A DNA stretch of 64,000 nt from Oceanimonas aquatica (GTDB lineage: Bacteria > Pseudomonadota > Gammaproteobacteria > Enterobacterales > Aeromonadaceae). The stretch is taken from the NCBI RefSeq assembly GCF_030732065.1, contig NZ_JAVBHX010000004.1, positions 246,800 to 310,799 of the forward strand, in the 5' to 3' direction. Shown here piece by piece: positions 29,855 through 39,283 of the stretch; position 1 is the stretch's first letter, and each line of letters begins with the position of its first letter. The notes below the pieces were generated by a model. The model saw only the letters and a list, made by a program, of their open reading frames with translations, did not search any database and was not told the DNA's origin. The position numbers and the translations under genes were made by a program.

Positions 29855-30652
29855 TTAGGCAAACAGTGCCGGCCAGTTCACGTCATTCTCGCCCAGCACC
29901 AGAAAGTAGGGGTTGAGTACTTCCCTGGTGTTGGCGTAACTCAGCGGTTCGCCGCTCAGTTGCACCACGGTGCCGCCGGCCTGCTCTACCACACACTGAG
30001 CGGCACCGGTGTCCCACAGTGAGGTAGGGCCAAGGCGAGGATAAATATCGGCGGCATTTTCTGCTACCAGGCACAGCTTGAGTGAACTGCCCATAGGCAC
30101 CAGCTGGTGCTCACCCAGTTTTTCCAGCAGAGCCGGCAGCTCGCCACCGCCATGAGAGCGGCTGCCCACCACGCGCCAGGGGGTGCCGGTCTGGTGTTCG
30201 GCTACGCTGATGGCCACCGGAGCTGCATCGCCTTCGGTTTTAAAAGCCCCCAGGCCTTCGGCAGCCACATAGCCCGTATTCAGGGCCGGCGCATACACCA
30301 CACCCAGTACCGGTTTGCCGTTTTCGATCAGGGCAATATTCACGGTGAACTCGCCGTTACGCTTGATGAACTCCTTGGTCCCATCCAGCGGATCTACCAG
30401 CCAGTAACGACCGTGCTCATCGGCACCGGCAAAACCGGCGGTGTCTTCTTCCGACAGCACGGGGGCTTTGAGTTCAAGCCGGGCCAGGCCGTCGGCAATG
30501 ATGTGGTGCGCGGCGGCATCGGCCTCGGTCAGCGGCGAGTTATCCTGTTTATGCTCAACGGCAAAGTCCCGTCCGTAGATTTCCATAATGGCGTCGCCGG
30601 CCCGGCGGGCGAGGGCGTCTACCTGGTTGAGCAATTCCTGAGTAATAGACAT
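29855..30652 (-). CDS. cysQ: 3'(2'),5'-bisphosphate nucleotidase (PAP phosphatase)
   Basis: Mg-dependent, Li-sensitive phosphatase of 265 residues converting 3'-phosphoadenosine 5'-phosphate (PAP), the by-product of PAPS-using sulfotransferases, to AMP. Seen: metal sites PVLSEED near residue 60 and DPLDGTKEFI near 87-96, and C-terminal LWDTGAAQCVVEQAGG. Gene order cysD-cysNC-cysQ on the same strand places PAP removal with PAPS production. Confidence 0.95.
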   Translation of the reverse strand: MSITQELLNQVDALARRAGDAIMEIYGRDFAVEHKQDNSPLTEADAAAHHIIADGLARLELKAPVLSEEDTAGFAGADEHGRYWLVDPLDGTKEFIKRNGEFTVNIALIENGKPVLGVVYAPALNTGYVAAEGLGAFKTEGDAAPVAISVAEHQTGTPWRVVGSRSHGGGELPALLEKLGEHQLVPMGSSLKLCLVAENAADIYPRLGPTSLWDTGAAQCVVEQAGGTVVQLSGEPLSYANTREVLNPYFLVLGENDVNWPALFA

Positions 30653-30671
30653 TTAATTTCCTTGTAACGTC

Positions 30672-30691
30672 ACTCCGGCGAAGGCCGGAGT
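30672..30691. repeat. Palindrome in the cysNC-cysQ gap
   Basis: ACTCCGGC (30672-30679) / GCCGGAGT (30684-30691), 4-base loop, of the same general kind as the GTCATTCCCGC-type repeat near 26755. Confidence 0.55.
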
Positions 30692-30714
30692 CTGTTCTGC
30701 AGAGAGAACGAGAT

Positions 30715-30791
30715 CGTAGGTTGGGACGAGTCCCAATATTCCGGCAGGCGGTATAAATGTTGGGATTCGCTACGCTCATCGCCAACCTACG
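30715..30791. repeat. Repeat family B, complete element
   Basis: A 77-base element with terminal inverted repeat CGTAGGTTGG (30715-30724) / CCAACCTACG (30782-30791) and an internal TGGGATTCGCTACGCTCATC shared exactly with the element at 32796. It lies in the cysNC-cysQ gap. Confidence 0.75.
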
Positions 30792-30814
30792 CCTGTTTAA
30801 CTTACAGCTGTTTT

Positions 30815-32722
30815 TTATCCTGTAATTATTCCCCGCTCTTTCAGCACGGCAATCACCGCATCGGCTGCTTCGTCGGCACTCAGCTGAGTGGTGTCGAGGC
30901 GGATTTCCGGGTTCTCGGGCTGCTCGTAGGCCGAGTCGATGCCGGTGAAGTTCTTCAGCTCGCCGCGGCGGGCCTTTTTATACAGACCCTTCACGTCACG
31001 CTCTTCGGCTACATTCAGCGGGGTGTCTACGTGCACCTCAATAAACTCACCCTCTTCCAGCATTTCCCGGGCCAGGCGGCGCTCGGCGCGGAACGGCGAG
31101 ATAAAGGCAGTGAGCACCAGCAGGCCGGCATCCACCATCAGTCGGGATACTTCCGCCACCCGGCGAATGTTTTCTACCCGGTCGGCATCGGTGAAGCCCA
31201 GATCCTTGTTCAGGCCGTGGCGCACGTTGTCGCCGTCCAGCAGGTAGGTATGGTTGCCCAGCGCGTGCAGCTTTTTCTCCACCCGATTGGCAATGGTGGA
31301 CTTGCCGGCACCGGACAGACCGGTAAACCACAGTACCGCCGGCTTCTGTCCTTTGGAGAGGGCGCGGGCTTCCTTGTTCACATCCACGTGTTGCATATGA
31401 ATGTTCTGGCTGCGGCGCAGGGAGAAATTCAGCATGCCGGCGGCCACGGTATTGTTGCTCAGCCGGTCGATCAGAATAAAGCCGCCGGTGTCCTTGTTGC
31501 TCTGGTAGTCATCAAAGGCAATGGCCCGGTCCAGACTGAGGTTACACACCGCAATGCCGTTCAGATCCAGCTTCTTGGCGGCCACGTGCTCCAGGGTGTT
31601 CACGTTCACCTGATATTTAATATCGGTGACGGTGGCGGTCACGGTTTTGGTGCCGATCTTCAGCAGGTAGGGGCGGCCCGGCAGCAGGGCGTCTTCATGC
31701 ATCCACACCAGGGTGGTCTCAAACTGATCGGCGGTGGCAATGGGATCCTCGGTGGTGGAGATCACATCACCACGGGAAATATCAATTTCATCCGCCAGGG
31801 TCAGGGTCACCGACTGGCCGGCCACGGCCTGAGCCAGATCGCCGCCGTGCACCACAATGCGCTCCACCGTGCTTTCCTTGCCGGACGGCAGCACCCGAAT
31901 GCGGTCGCCGGGCTGGATCACGCCGCTGGCGATGGTGCCGGAGAAGCCACGGAAGTCGAGGTTGGGGCGGTTCACCCACTGCACCGGCAAGCGGAAGGGG
32001 GCCCGCTGCATACGGGTGTCGTCCACTTCCACGGTTTCCAGGTACCCCATCAGGGTGGTGCCGTGGTACCAGGTCATGTTCTGGCTGGGCTCAACAATGT
32101 TGTCGCCCTTGAACGCCGACAGCGGAATGTAGGTGATGCTTTCCAGGTTGAGCTGCTCGGCAAACTGAGCGTAGTCTTCCTTGATGCGGTTAAAGGTCTC
32201 TTCCGAGTAGTTCACCAGATCCATCTTGTTGATGGCCACCACAATATGGCGAATGCCCAGCAGCGACATCAGATAGCTGTGGCGGCGGGTCTGGGTCAGA
32301 ATGCCTTTACGCGCATCCACCATCAGAATGGCGGCATCGGCGGTGGAGGCGCCGGTCACCATGTTGCGGGTGTACTGCTCGTGTCCGGGGGTGTCGGCCA
32401 CGATGAACTTGCGCTTGTCGGTGGAGAAGAAACGGTAGGCCACGTCAATGGTGATGCCCTGCTCGCGCTCGGCGGCCAGGCCGTCGACCAGCAGCGCAAA
32501 GTCGATGTCTTCGCCCTGGGTGCCGTATTTTCTGGAATCGGCTTCCATGGCGGCGAGCTGATCTTCAAACAGCATCTTGGACTCAAACAGCAAACGCCCA
32601 ATCAGGGTGCTTTTGCCGTCATCCACGCTGCCGCAGGTAATAAAACGCAGCAGACTCTTATTCTCGTGCTGCTGCAGATATTGCTCAATATCAGTGGCGA
32701 TAAGATCCGATTGATGCGCCAT
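30815..32722 (-). CDS. cysNC: Bifunctional sulfate adenylyltransferase subunit 1 / adenylylsulfate kinase (CysN-CysC fusion)
   Basis: 635-residue fusion. The N part (about 1-440) is the GTPase subunit of ATP sulfurylase with P-loop GSVDDGKST (31-39), [12 protein letters not shown] and NKMDLV. The C part (about 445-635) is APS kinase with P-loop GLSGAGKST near 467-475, [10 protein letters not shown] and [15 protein letters not shown]. With CysD it makes APS, then phosphorylates it to PAPS, the sulfate donor. In this locus, close to four sulfotransferase genes, PAPS is the relevant product. Follows cysD after 203 bases of repeats. Confidence 0.96.
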   Translation of the reverse strand: MAHQSDLIATDIEQYLQQHENKSLLRFITCGSVDDGKSTLIGRLLFESKMLFEDQLAAMEADSRKYGTQGEDIDFALLVDGLAAEREQGITIDVAYRFFSTDKRKFIVADTPGHEQYTRNMVTGASTADAAILMVDARKGILTQTRRHSYLMSLLGIRHIVVAINKMDLVNYSEETFNRIKEDYAQFAEQLNLESITYIPLSAFKGDNIVEPSQNMTWYHGTTLMGYLETVEVDDTRMQRAPFRLPVQWVNRPNLDFRGFSGTIASGVIQPGDRIRVLPSGKESTVERIVVHGGDLAQAVAGQSVTLTLADEIDISRGDVISTTEDPIATADQFETTLVWMHEDALLPGRPYLLKIGTKTVTATVTDIKYQVNVNTLEHVAAKKLDLNGIAVCNLSLDRAIAFDDYQSNKDTGGFILIDRLSNNTVAAGMLNFSLRRSQNIHMQHVDVNKEARALSKGQKPAVLWFTGLSGAGKSTIANRVEKKLHALGNHTYLLDGDNVRHGLNKDLGFTDADRVENIRRVAEVSRLMVDAGLLVLTAFISPFRAERRLAREMLEEGEFIEVHVDTPLNVAEERDVKGLYKKARRGELKNFTGIDSAYEQPENPEIRLDTTQLSADEAADAVIAVLKERGIITG

Positions 32723-32795
32723 GATGAAATCCTCTGAATCTTGTGTTTTGGCTCTCGCACATCATGCAAGAGCATAAAAATACTGCCTGTAGTCC

Positions 32796-32872
32796 GTAGA
32801 TTGGGGCGTGTCCCTGCATGTCGGCAAGCGCCTGCATTGTTGGGATTCGCTACGCTCATCGCCAACCTACGC
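32796..32872. repeat. Repeat family B, second complete element
   Basis: Same layout as 30715-30791 and same length (77 bases). The right half TTGGGATTCGCTACGCTCAT and CGCCAACCTAC are identical, while the left half (GTAGATTGGGGCGTGTCCC) has diverged. It lies in the cysD-cysNC gap. Confidence 0.72.
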
Positions 32873-32905
32873 CACTTCCAGCTTCAAGCTGCCGGCTTCC
32901 AGCTT

Positions 32906-32930
32906 TCTAACGTGCCTTCGGCACGTTAGA
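32906..32930. repeat. 11-bp palindrome overlapping the cysD stop
   Basis: TCTAACGTGCC (32906-32916) / GGCACGTTAGA (32920-32930) with a 3-base loop. The cysD stop TAA (32926-32928) is in the stem. No T-tract, so more likely a 3'-end stabiliser than a full terminator. Confidence 0.6.
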
Positions 32931-33825
32931 AGTAACCCTCTTGTTTCTTTTTCTCCATGGATGCGGCGGAGTCGTGGTCAATCATGCGGCCCTGGCGCTC
33001 GGAGGTTTTAGTCAGCAGCATTTCCTGAATAATGTCGGGCAGGGTGGCGGCGGTGGACTCCACCGCGCCGGTGAGCGGGTAGCAGCCGAGGGTGCGGAAA
33101 CGCACGTGCTTCATCATGGGCACTTCGCCGTCTTTCAGCGGCATGCGCTCGTCATCCACCATGATCAGGGTGCCGTCACGCTCCACCACCGGGCGCTCGG
33201 CGGCGTAATACAACGGCACGATGGGAATGTTCTCGAGGTGAATGTACTGCCAGATATCCAGCTCGGTCCAGTTGGACAGGGGGAACACCCGAATGGACTC
33301 GCCCTTGTGCTTGCGGGCGTTGTACTGTTTCCACAGCTCGGGGCGCTGGTTTTTGGGGTCCCAGCGGTGCTGAGCGGTGCGGAAGGAGAAAATACGCTCC
33401 TTGGCGCGGGACTTCTCTTCATCGCGGCGGGCGCCACCAAAGGCGGCATCAAAACCGTACTTGTCCAGCGCCTGCTTCAGGCCTTCGGTCTTGGTGATGT
33501 CGGTATGAATGGCGGAGCCATGAGTAAAGGGGTTGATGTCTTTTTCAATGGCTTCCGGGTTGACGTGCACCAGCAGCTCCATGCCGAGCTTTTTGGCCAT
33601 GTGGTCGCGGAACTCGTACATTTCACGGAATTTCCAGCGGGTGTCTACATGCAGCAGAGGGAAGGGGGGCACCGAGGGGTAAAAGGCTTTCATGGCCAGA
33701 TGCAGCATCACGGCGCTGTCTTTACCAATGGAATAAAGCATGACCGGGTTGTCGGCCTCGGCCACTACTTCCCGCATAATGTGAATACTTTCGGCTTCCA
33801 GCCGTTGCAGGTGAGTAAGGTTCAT
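32926..33825 (-). CDS. cysD: Sulfate adenylyltransferase subunit 2
   Basis: PP-loop ATP pyrophosphatase of 299 residues, the catalytic subunit of ATP sulfurylase (sulfate + ATP to APS), paired with CysN. Seen: start [16 protein letters not shown], the PP-loop [10 protein letters not shown] (31-40), [27 protein letters not shown] and [16 protein letters not shown] 33825 is preceded by GAGGACTTCA and matches the CysD family start and length (about 302). No stop codon separates it from the coding region upstream, which reads in the same frame, so a 584-residue fusion is formally possible. Confidence 0.95.
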   Translation of the reverse strand: MNLTHLQRLEAESIHIMREVVAEADNPVMLYSIGKDSAVMLHLAMKAFYPSVPPFPLLHVDTRWKFREMYEFRDHMAKKLGMELLVHVNPEAIEKDINPFTHGSAIHTDITKTEGLKQALDKYGFDAAFGGARRDEEKSRAKERIFSFRTAQHRWDPKNQRPELWKQYNARKHKGESIRVFPLSNWTELDIWQYIHLENIPIVPLYYAAERPVVERDGTLIMVDDERMPLKDGEVPMMKHVRFRTLGCYPLTGAVESTAATLPDIIQEMLLTKTSERQGRMIDHDSAASMEKKKQEGYF

Positions 33826-34680
33826 TGAAGTCCTCGTTGTTACAGATGTAGCCGAGTCACGGGCAGCCAGCGGCTGTGTGCGACGACCATGATGTGTTTG
33901 CACCGGCTCTGCCGGTGAAAATGAATGAGCGGCCGGGTGAAACACATTCAGCTGTGAATGCGTACCCAGCCAGTGCTGAATGGTTTCATTCCGGGATAAC
34001 GCGCAACCGCGCAGCACCAGACAGGCGGATGGCTCTTCAGTTATCAGGCGTTCAAAAAAAGCAATAAAATCAAGGGCAGCAGCGGGATAGGGGGCCATCA
34101 TCCAGTATTGCCGGCCTCTGGGGGTATGAGCATAAAGCTGCGTATAAGTGCCCAGGTTTTTTATTCCCGCCCATAATACACGGGCATTCATATGCCGGGC
34201 ACGTTGCTCGATAATGGGTAACGCATGCCTGCGCCATTGTTCACATGCCGGGTGGGTAAAGCGGGAGAAGACCGTTTGCTCCGGCTCTCTCTGCAACTGG
34301 TGACGTTCCATAAAGCGCAGCAGCGAGCGTTCGCTTACATTCACGTTCAGCTCTGCTGCCAGCCACTCAAGCACCAGCCCAGAGTGCCATAGCCCTCCTT
34401 CCGGCGGCGCAGTGTGCAGGCGCTGCAGCAACACCTGTTCTTGCTCGGCAGACAAGGCGCGGCCTTCACCTTTTTGCCGGCCTCTGGGCTTTACTTTTAT
34501 GGCATCCCAGCCACCGGCGGCAAAGGCTTTGCAGGCGGCAATAATGGTGGGGTTGCTTAACCCGGTGGCAGCAGAAACCTGAGCCAAAGTAGCACCGCCA
34601 AGGCGCAGCTCCACCGCCTGTTTCCGGCGCTGGTTTAACGTTGCTGGCGATAAATCTTTAATACTTTGTTTGTTGTTCAA
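33826..34680 (-). CDS. IS630-transposase-like helix-turn-helix region in frame with cysD
   Basis: 285 codons from TTG 34680, open to cysD with no stop of their own. The N part resembles the IS630 winged helix-turn-helix: [57 protein letters not shown]. The rest looks like an IS630 DDE domain whose catalytic acids are lost: the expected LDN motif reads LRG ([19 protein letters not shown]) and the first acidic motif reads WAGI. An in-frame stop lies at 34687, so TTG or CTG 34686 are the only starts, with a weak ribosome binding site. It could be a decayed element, a domesticated DNA-binding regulator of the cys genes, or an N-terminal fusion to CysD. Confidence 0.6.
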
Positions 34681-34794
34681 ACCCAGTTACCACTTGGCTT
34701 TAAGCGATTTATAAAAAATGCAGGCTCAGTTTCGGATGACAGTGTATTAAACAACAAAGTAGAATAAAAGCATGCATATAAAAGAACGGGAAAA

Positions 34795-36519
34795 ATGATG
34801 GCCTGGTGGGTATTGGCATCGGTAGGAGTGCTGCTGGTGTTGCTGGTGCGCGGAAAGCTGTCGCCGGCTGTGCTGTTTGGCAGCTGGGCAACCGGCTATT
34901 TAATGCTGGGAGTAGTAACTCAGCAGCAATGGTTAAGCAGTTTTACCAATCCGGCGCTGGCCACCCTGCTGGTATTAATGCTGGTGTCACTGGCGCTGGA
35001 GCGCTCTCCACTGCTGGAGCGTTTTTCCGGCGCGCTGCTTAAGGGCAACGAGCATCTGGCCACCTTCAGGCTGATGGGCGTTACCGCCACACTCTCGGCC
35101 TTTCTCAACAACACCGCCGTGGTGGGCTCTTTGCTGGGCGTCATTTCCCGCCAGCAGCACATAGCACCTTCGCGCTTGCTTATTCCGTTGTCGTTTGCCT
35201 CTGTGCTGGGGGGCATCACTACCCTGATTGGCACCTCTACCAATCTGGTGGTTAACTCCTTTGTAGTAAATGCCGGCCTGCCGGCGCTGGGCATGTTTGA
35301 ATTTGCCGCTGTGGGCGTGCCGGTGGCGCTGCTGTGCCTGCTTGTGATTATGCTCAGCCGGCGCTGGCTGCCCCGGCACAAATTACAGCAACACAACGGT
35401 CAGCAGCCTTATTTTCTGGAAGCCAAAGTGCAGCCCGGTGCGCCGCTTATTGGCCGCAGCATAGAGCAAAACAAACTCAGAAACTTAAATGGTCTTTATT
35501 TGCTGGAAATAGTACGCAACGAAAGGCTGATAAGCCCGGTGGCACCCGATGAGATTCTGGAAGCAAATGACGTATTGGTGTTCACCGGAGAAATAGAAAA
35601 AGTGCAGGCACTGCAGCCATTTAACGGGCTGGAGCTGTTTGGCAACGGGGTAGACAAACTGCTGGCATCCAACCTGGTAGAAGTAGTGGTGTCCAATCAG
35701 TCGGAGCTGGCCAAAAGCACCTTGCAGGAAGTGGATTTTCGCACCATGTTTAATGCCGGTGTGGTGGGCATAAGACGGGGCAACAAGCGGTTAACCGGCC
35801 AGCTGGGCACCATACCGCTGAAAGTGGGAGACAGCCTGCTGCTGGCCGTGGGGCAAGACTTTACGCAGCACCGCAACATAGACCGCAACTTTCATATTCT
35901 GGGCAACTGGCAGCGGCCCAAGCTCAGCAACCGGCAAAGCACGCTCGCTTTTGTGGGCTTTGGTGCCGTGGTGGCACTGGCCGCCTTTGGCGCATTGCCG
36001 CTGTTAAATGGCCTGCTGCTGTTGCTGGCCGGCCTGTTGCTAAGCCGCATATTAACCCTGGGCGAGCTGCGCCGGCGCTTTCCGTTTGAGCTGGTTATTA
36101 TTATTGGTTCTGCGCTGACGGTAGCCAAAGCCATGGACAGCTCGGGCGCGGCCCAGCTGGTGGCAGACGGCATGCGCAGCTTGTTCAGTGGCTATGGCGT
36201 GTTCGGGGCTTTTGTGGGCGTATATGTAATGACACTCATGCTTACAGAAACCGTCACCAACAACGCCGCCGCAGCGCTGGCATTTCCGGTGGGGCTGTCT
36301 ACCGCTCAGGCTTTTGGCGCTGATCCCATGCCGTTTATTATGGCAGTGGCCTTTGGTGCCAGCGCCTGCTTTATGGTGCCCTTTGGCTATCAAACGCACT
36401 TAATGGTGTATTCACCAGGCCACTACCGCATGACCGACTTCATTAAAACCGGCCTTCCCGTAAGCCTGGTGTATTCAGCAGGAGTGATAGCACTGGTGCC
36501 GGTGGTGTTTCCGTTTTAA
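34795..36519 (+). CDS. SLC13/DASS-family permease with paired RCK_C domains, probable sulfate transporter
   Basis: 574 residues. Membrane helices at about 3-190 and 385-574 flank two RCK_C (TrkA-C) domains at about 203-283 and 288-360. DASS motifs are seen in both halves: AFLNNTAVV (102-110) with LIGTSTNLVV (144-153), and TETVTNNAAAA. Proteins of this layout import sulfate or other anions with Na+. Divergent from the cysD unit across 114 bases, so sulfate is the most likely substrate; this rests on context. It converges with pgi. Confidence 0.88.
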   Translation: MMAWWVLASVGVLLVLLVRGKLSPAVLFGSWATGYLMLGVVTQQQWLSSFTNPALATLLVLMLVSLALERSPLLERFSGALLKGNEHLATFRLMGVTATLSAFLNNTAVVGSLLGVISRQQHIAPSRLLIPLSFASVLGGITTLIGTSTNLVVNSFVVNAGLPALGMFEFAAVGVPVALLCLLVIMLSRRWLPRHKLQQHNGQQPYFLEAKVQPGAPLIGRSIEQNKLRNLNGLYLLEIVRNERLISPVAPDEILEANDVLVFTGEIEKVQALQPFNGLELFGNGVDKLLASNLVEVVVSNQSELAKSTLQEVDFRTMFNAGVVGIRRGNKRLTGQLGTIPLKVGDSLLLAVGQDFTQHRNIDRNFHILGNWQRPKLSNRQSTLAFVGFGAVVALAAFGALPLLNGLLLLLAGLLLSRILTLGELRRRFPFELVIIIGSALTVAKAMDSSGAAQLVADGMRSLFSGYGVFGAFVGVYVMTLMLTETVTNNAAAALAFPVGLSTAQAFGADPMPFIMAVAFGASACFMVPFGYQTHLMVYSPGHYRMTDFIKTGLPVSLVYSAGVIALVPVVFPF

Positions 36520-36540
36520 CTCAGCCCTTAACCCCACCCT

Positions 36541-36671
36541 AACCCTCCCCTTGGCAAGGGGAGGGAACCGATTTGCTCCTCCCCCTTTTCAAGGGGCACC
36601 ATTTCATCTCCTCCCCCTTTTCAAGGGGCACCATTTCAGCTCCTCCCCCTTACCAAGGGGGAGGCTGGGAG
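36541..36671. repeat. Short tandem repeats (period 32) between the permease gene and pgi
   Basis: Three units starting at 36576, 36608 and 36640, each CTCCTCCCCCTTTTCAAGGG followed by GCACCATTTCA; the third is altered. A related palindrome (CTCCCCTTGGCAAGGGGAG) precedes them at about 36545. Each unit can form a small hairpin. They fill the gap between convergent genes and may act as a terminator region. Confidence 0.8.
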
Positions 36672-36678
36672 GGGGTTA

Positions 36679-36720
36679 ACTTACAGCTGATAGCTTACGG
36701 CTTACAGCTCCCCGCAGGGG
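36679..36720. repeat. Repeat family A unit at the pgi 3' end
   Basis: Contains ACTTACAGCTGATAGCTTAC and GGCTTACAGCTCCCCGCAGG. On the minus strand it encodes the last residues and stop of pgi ([12 protein letters not shown]). Confidence 0.75.
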
Positions 36721-38377
36721 CGCTCCAACGGCAAATTTGCTGCACCAGACTCTGCGTGGCCGCATCGTGGTTTGAGGCATCCGTTTCACCGGCAAGGGCA
36801 CCCACCAGACCGCTGGCCAGCTTTTTGCCCAGCTCTACGCCCCACTGGTCAAAGCTGTTCACGCTCCACAGCACGCCCTGTACAAAGGTTTTGTGCTCAT
36901 ACAGGGCAATTAAGCTGCCAAGGGTGTGAGGCGTCAGCTCCTTGCACAAAATCACCGTGCTGGGGCGGTTGCCGGGCATCACCTTACTGGGCAGCAGCTC
37001 GGCAATGCGCTGTTCGCTCAAGCCTTCCGCGCTCAGCTCGGCTTCCACCTCAGCGGCCGGTTTGCCAAAGGCCAGTGCCTCTGCCTGGGCCAGCATATTG
37101 GCCAGCAGCTTGTGCCGGTGAGCAGCAAAGTCGTAAGGCGAGTTTACAAAACCAATAAACTCCGCCGGCACCACAGTGGTGCCCTGATGCAGCAGCTGAA
37201 AAAACGCATGCTGGCTGTTGGAGCCCACATCACCAAACACAATGGGGCCGGTGGCACAGCTGACCGGCTCGCCACTCAAGGTAACCGACTTGCCGTTCGA
37301 CTCCATATTCAGCTGCTGCAAAAACGCCGGAAAGCGGTGCATCAGCTGGCTGTAGGGGAACACCCCTTCGCTGGCATGGCCCAGCACGTTATGGTTCCAC
37401 ACGGTTAACAACGCCAGCAGCACCGGAATGTTCTGCTCAAGGGGCGTGGTGCGCAGGTGTTCATCCATGGCATGGGCACCGGCCAGCAGCTGCTCAAAGC
37501 GCTCAAAGCCCACGGCCAGCGCAATGGGCAGGCCAATGGCCGACCACAAAGAAAAGCGCCCGCCTACCCAGTCCCAGAACTCAAACATGTTCTCGGCCGC
37601 AATGCCAAACTCCACCACCTTGCGATGATTGGTAGACACCGCCACAAAATGCTGCTGAATCAGGCTCTCATCACCACAGGCACTCAGCAGCCACTGGCGG
37701 GCAGCCACCGCGTTAGACATGGTCTCATCCGTGCCAAAGCTTTTGGACGACACCACAAACAAGGTAGTGGCCGGGTTAAGCTGGTCAAGGGTGGTGGCTA
37801 AATGCGCCGGGTCTATGTTCGACACAAAATGCGCGCGAATGCCGGTGGTGCAATAGGGCTTAAGTGCCTCGCACACCATGGCCGGGCCCAGGTCGGAGCC
37901 ACCAATGCCAATGTTGACCACATCCGTCACGGGCAGTCCGGTGTAACCCCGCCATTCGCCATTGTGTATGCGCTGGCAAAAGCGGCGCATTTTAGTCAGC
38001 TCTGCATGCACAACGGGGATAATATTTTCCCCGTTACGCATCAGCACGGCACCGGCCGGCATACGCAGTGCCGTGTGCAGCACGGCGCGCTGCTCGGTGG
38101 GGTTAAACTGGTTATCGGCAAACAGGCCGGCAATGGCCGCAGGCAGATTCATTTGCCGGGCCAGCTCGCACAGCTGCTGCAACACGCCAGGGCACACCTG
38201 CTGGCGAGAAAGGTCCACCAGCAACTCGTCACCAAAATGAAAAGTAAGCTGCTGCACGCGCTGGCTGTTTTCAGCAAAGCGTTCTGCCAGCGTGGGCATG
38301 GATTCAGCGCTGCGTTGCAGCGCCTTAAACAAAGGATGTGTAGATAACGGCACAATCAATCCAGTTCGGTTATTCAC
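36695..38377 (-). CDS. pgi: Glucose-6-phosphate isomerase
   Basis: 560 residues interconverting glucose 6-phosphate and fructose 6-phosphate; here it probably helps feed sugar nucleotides for the capsule. Seen: [52 protein letters not shown], and C-terminal [11 protein letters not shown]. No ATG is available: GTG 38377 overlaps the galU stop by eight bases, and TTG 38386 is an alternative. The C-terminal tail is encoded by a repeat. Probably the last gene of the long capsule operon. Confidence 0.94.
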   Translation of the reverse strand: MNNRTGLIVPLSTHPLFKALQRSAESMPTLAERFAENSQRVQQLTFHFGDELLVDLSRQQVCPGVLQQLCELARQMNLPAAIAGLFADNQFNPTEQRAVLHTALRMPAGAVLMRNGENIIPVVHAELTKMRRFCQRIHNGEWRGYTGLPVTDVVNIGIGGSDLGPAMVCEALKPYCTTGIRAHFVSNIDPAHLATTLDQLNPATTLFVVSSKSFGTDETMSNAVAARQWLLSACGDESLIQQHFVAVSTNHRKVVEFGIAAENMFEFWDWVGGRFSLWSAIGLPIALAVGFERFEQLLAGAHAMDEHLRTTPLEQNIPVLLALLTVWNHNVLGHASEGVFPYSQLMHRFPAFLQQLNMESNGKSVTLSGEPVSCATGPIVFGDVGSNSQHAFFQLLHQGTTVVPAEFIGFVNSPYDFAAHRHKLLANMLAQAEALAFGKPAAEVEAELSAEGLSEQRIAELLPSKVMPGNRPSTVILCKELTPHTLGSLIALYEHKTFVQGVLWSVNSFDQWGVELGKKLASGLVGALAGETDASNHDAATQSLVQQICRWSAPAGSCKP

Positions 38378-39281
38378 CCGCGGCAAACGGTACTACCTTA
38401 TTGCCGGTATAAGTTGCAAGCATGCTGGCAAACTCCTCACCCAGCTCGGGGTGGCGCAGGGCATATTCTACATTGGCTTTCATATAGCCCAGCTTGCTGC
38501 CGCAGTCGTGACTTTTGCCAACCATGCGGTAGGCATCTGTCCGTTCTTGCTGCATCAACTCTGCTATGGCGTCGGTAAGCTGAATTTCATCCCCGGCCCC
38601 GGGAGGCGTTTTGGCCAGTAGTGGCCAGATTGCTTTGCTAAGCACATAGCGGCCCACCACCGCCAGGTTGGACGGAGCCTGCTCAGCGGCGGGCTTTTCC
38701 ACAATACCGCTCATGGGTTTGCTTTGGTCAACAGCAACATCATGCCCCATGCAATCCACCACGCCATATTGGCTTACCAGATGCTTGGGGACCGGCTCTA
38801 CCATAATCTGGCTGTTACCCGTTTCTTCAAAACGTTCACGCATTCGTGCCAGGTTATCTTTCGCCAGGTTGCAGGCAGCATCATCTATTAATACATCGGG
38901 CAAAATAACGGCAAAAGGCTGATCACCCACCATAGGCCGGGCACAAAGTACGGCATGGCCCAAACCTTTTGCGGCACCCTGGCGCACATGCATAATGGTA
39001 ACGTCATTGGGGCAAATGGAGCGTACTTCCGCCAGTAGCTGACGCTTTACTCGTTTTTCCAGCGTGGCTTCCAACTCAAAGCTGGTGTCAAAGTGGTTCT
39101 CAATAGAGTTTTTACTGGAATGAGTAACCAGCACAATCTCTTTAAAACCAGCTGCGACTGCCTCAGTTACTACATACTGAATAAGTGGCTTATCCACAAT
39201 GGGCAGCATTTCTTTAGGAATGGCTTTGGTAGCGGGCAGCATGCGGGTGCCAAGGCCTGCTACGGGGATGATAGCTTTCAT
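38370..39281 (-). CDS. galU: UTP-glucose-1-phosphate uridylyltransferase
   Basis: 303 residues making UDP-glucose. Seen: the nucleotidyltransferase start [47 protein letters not shown] ([13 protein letters not shown]), and [12 protein letters not shown] chose ATG 39281: its ribosome binding site (AGGG) lies in the end of galE, whose stop is only two bases away; the longer frame adds 17 residues from within galE. Confidence 0.96.
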   Translation of the reverse strand: MKAIIPVAGLGTRMLPATKAIPKEMLPIVDKPLIQYVVTEAVAAGFKEIVLVTHSSKNSIENHFDTSFELEATLEKRVKRQLLAEVRSICPNDVTIMHVRQGAAKGLGHAVLCARPMVGDQPFAVILPDVLIDDAACNLAKDNLARMRERFEETGNSQIMVEPVPKHLVSQYGVVDCMGHDVAVDQSKPMSGIVEKPAAEQAPSNLAVVGRYVLSKAIWPLLAKTPPGAGDEIQLTDAIAELMQQERTDAYRMVGKSHDCGSKLGYMKANVEYALRHPELGEEFASMLATYTGNKVVPFAAGE

Positions 39282-39283
39282 TG

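Noticed and set aside
29803..29862. Longer kpsC reading frame starting upstream of the hairpin
   Set aside because: The added residues are encoded by the 22-bp inverted repeat and overlap cysQ's stop; the ATG at 29802 lies just beyond it.
31031..32737. 568-codon open frame on the plus strand opposite cysNC
   Set aside because: Complement of a clear bifunctional enzyme gene, with His/Gly/Gln-rich composition and no recognisable domain.
34687..34701. TACCACTTGGCTT upstream of the IS630-like region, matching 13 bases of the JUMPstart-like element at 62420
   Set aside because: Matches of 13 bases are expected by chance in 64 kb, and no ops core follows.
36576..36671. Possible CRISPR array (32-base periodic repeats)
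   Set aside because: The units are contiguous with no unique spacers, only three copies, and no cas genes are nearby.
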